A stretch of DNA of 7,259 nt, from positions 1-7,259 of the forward strand of contig CAKMYR010000057.1 of NCBI GenBank assembly GCA_929200175.1. The letters run 5' to 3'. This DNA comes from an uncultured Gammaproteobacteria bacterium. GTDB taxonomy: Bacteria; Pseudomonadota; Gammaproteobacteria; PS1; Pseudothioglobaceae. Below are positions 6,736-7,259 of the stretch, piece by piece (position 1 is the first letter of the stretch; each line of letters starts with the position of its first letter). The notes below the pieces were generated by a model, which was not told where the DNA came from, did no database searches, and worked only from the letters and a program-made list of their open reading frames with translations. The position numbers and the translations under genes are program-made.

Positions 6736-7259
6736 CCCCAAAATAATGAAAACATGCTACTTTTATCATATACTATTACGCTTTCTCTAAATATAAACAA
6801 GGTCTAAATTACTCCAAAATTTTCCCTCATCTGCTCCAGATATTCTATTGCCTAAAATTTGCATTAGTGGTACTATCAATGCATTTTGCGACCCCCATGA
6901 AATCAGCAATTTGCTTGGTGTCGAATTCTTACGCTATTTTATCGAATCCTTTGAAAATATATTAACGGGATTTGGTTTGCTTGTCATCTCGCATACCTAC
7001 CACCAATCTATAAACATCCGAGGCAATGGTAAGCTCCGCTGCCTTGGCAGAATTTATCGATCAGCCCTCATACCATGTTTACGATATATTTTGGCAACAG
7101 CAGCATCTTGTTTATTTTTTGATTATGACTATATCTGGCTATTTGTATATCTTAAATTTAATGGAACTTTCTACTTAATAGCCGCTCTGATTATATAAAT
7201 TATAGGGTGTTTATTTGGGTTTTAGGCTTAGTACAAAACTTACGCCGACTTTGTTGGAG
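6736..7259. other. Region upstream of the system 2 operon without an intact gene
   Basis: Apart from the dctP promoter candidate at its left edge and the probable transposase remnant at 6979-7152, I see no intact gene here. A + strand frame at 6848-7198 is open for 116 codons but starts at TTG, has no ribosome site and reads as the complement of the decayed transposase, so I do not call it. Short protein-like fragments occur on the - strand between stops, for example SAKAAELTIASDVYRLVVG (around 6985-7045) and DTKQIADFMGV (around 6890-6925). This suggests old, scrambled coding sequence. The window ends before any neighbouring gene appears. Confidence 0.5.
6979..7152 (-). pseudogene. Probable decayed IS3-family transposase orfA remnant
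   Basis: On the - strand, pieces resemble the N-terminal helix-turn-helix protein (OrfA) of IS3-type elements, broken by stops. RYTNSQI (7132-7152) matches the usual RYTDSQI opening. Two stop codons follow. KQDAAVAKIYRKHGMR (7066-7113) matches the 'G-A-VAEICRKHGMS' helix-turn-helix. Then, after about 50 unrelated bases, FIDWW-stop-VCEMTS (6979-7014) resembles 'FYKWRAKYGGMTS'. No intact orfA, orfB or DDE domain is in the window. The element's left end may be near 7235, where the - strand reads TGTACTAAGCC followed by a TATAAT, but no matching right end is seen. The matches are by eye and short. The gene would be dead in any case. Confidence 0.35.

Noticed and set aside
6848..7198. A 116-codon open frame on the + strand
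   Set aside because: It starts at TTG without a ribosome site, has an odd Cys/Ile/Tyr-rich composition, matches no family I know and lies opposite the transposase-like blocks. It is probably an antisense shadow.
1..7259. Recent tandem duplication of a whole TRAP operon
   Set aside because: The two systems differ in strand, DctQ length, binding-protein motifs and DctM hairpin sequences, so they are distant paralogues and not a recent copy.
1..7259. CRISPR array, tRNA or rRNA gene, phage or toxin-antitoxin module
   Set aside because: I looked for regular direct repeats, cloverleaf-like stretches and small paired ORFs and found none that hold up.

Overview
The window is a strongly AT-rich, compact stretch of bacterial chromosome. 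It holds two complete or near-complete tripartite TRAP uptake systems with a lone glycosyltransferase family 10 (fucosyltransferase-like) gene between them. The base composition, the pairing of several TRAP systems and the remains of an insertion sequence fit a low-GC marine proteobacterium, for example a gammaproteobacterium of the SUP05/Thioglobus or mussel-symbiont kind. No rRNA, tRNA or phylogenetic marker gene is present, so that placement is inference.

Layout, left to right. Bases 1-2285 (+ strand) carry TRAP system 1: the C-terminal part of a DctP-type solute-binding protein whose start lies off the window, then DctQ and DctM. DctQ and DctM are 3 bases apart. Bases 2338-3330 (- strand) carry a 330-residue GT10 protein that converges on system 1. 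Bases 3331-3842 form a 512-base gap holding a possible 38-codon small ORF, a 29-base dyad and nothing else recognisable. Bases 3843-6692 (- strand) carry TRAP system 2 in the order dctP, dctQ, dctM: a complete C4-dicarboxylate-type operon with an extended -10 promoter candidate in front of dctP. Bases 6693-7259 contain that promoter region and, further out, what looks like a decayed IS3-type transposase orfA on the - strand.

How the parts work together. Each TRAP system has a periplasmic binding protein that captures a carboxylate-type solute and passes it to a DctQ-DctM membrane complex driven by an ion gradient. System 2 has the signatures of the classic C4-dicarboxylate group (malate, succinate, fumarate). 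System 1 has a different binding-protein motif and an enlarged DctQ, so it probably carries another organic acid. The GT10 enzyme has no metabolic link to the transporters; it may fucosylate a surface glycan and looks like a separate cargo gene. I see no clear new multi-gene system. The points most worth a second look are the isolated fucosyltransferase and its long leader region, the DctQ1 insertion, and the decayed mobile element beside the system 2 promoter.
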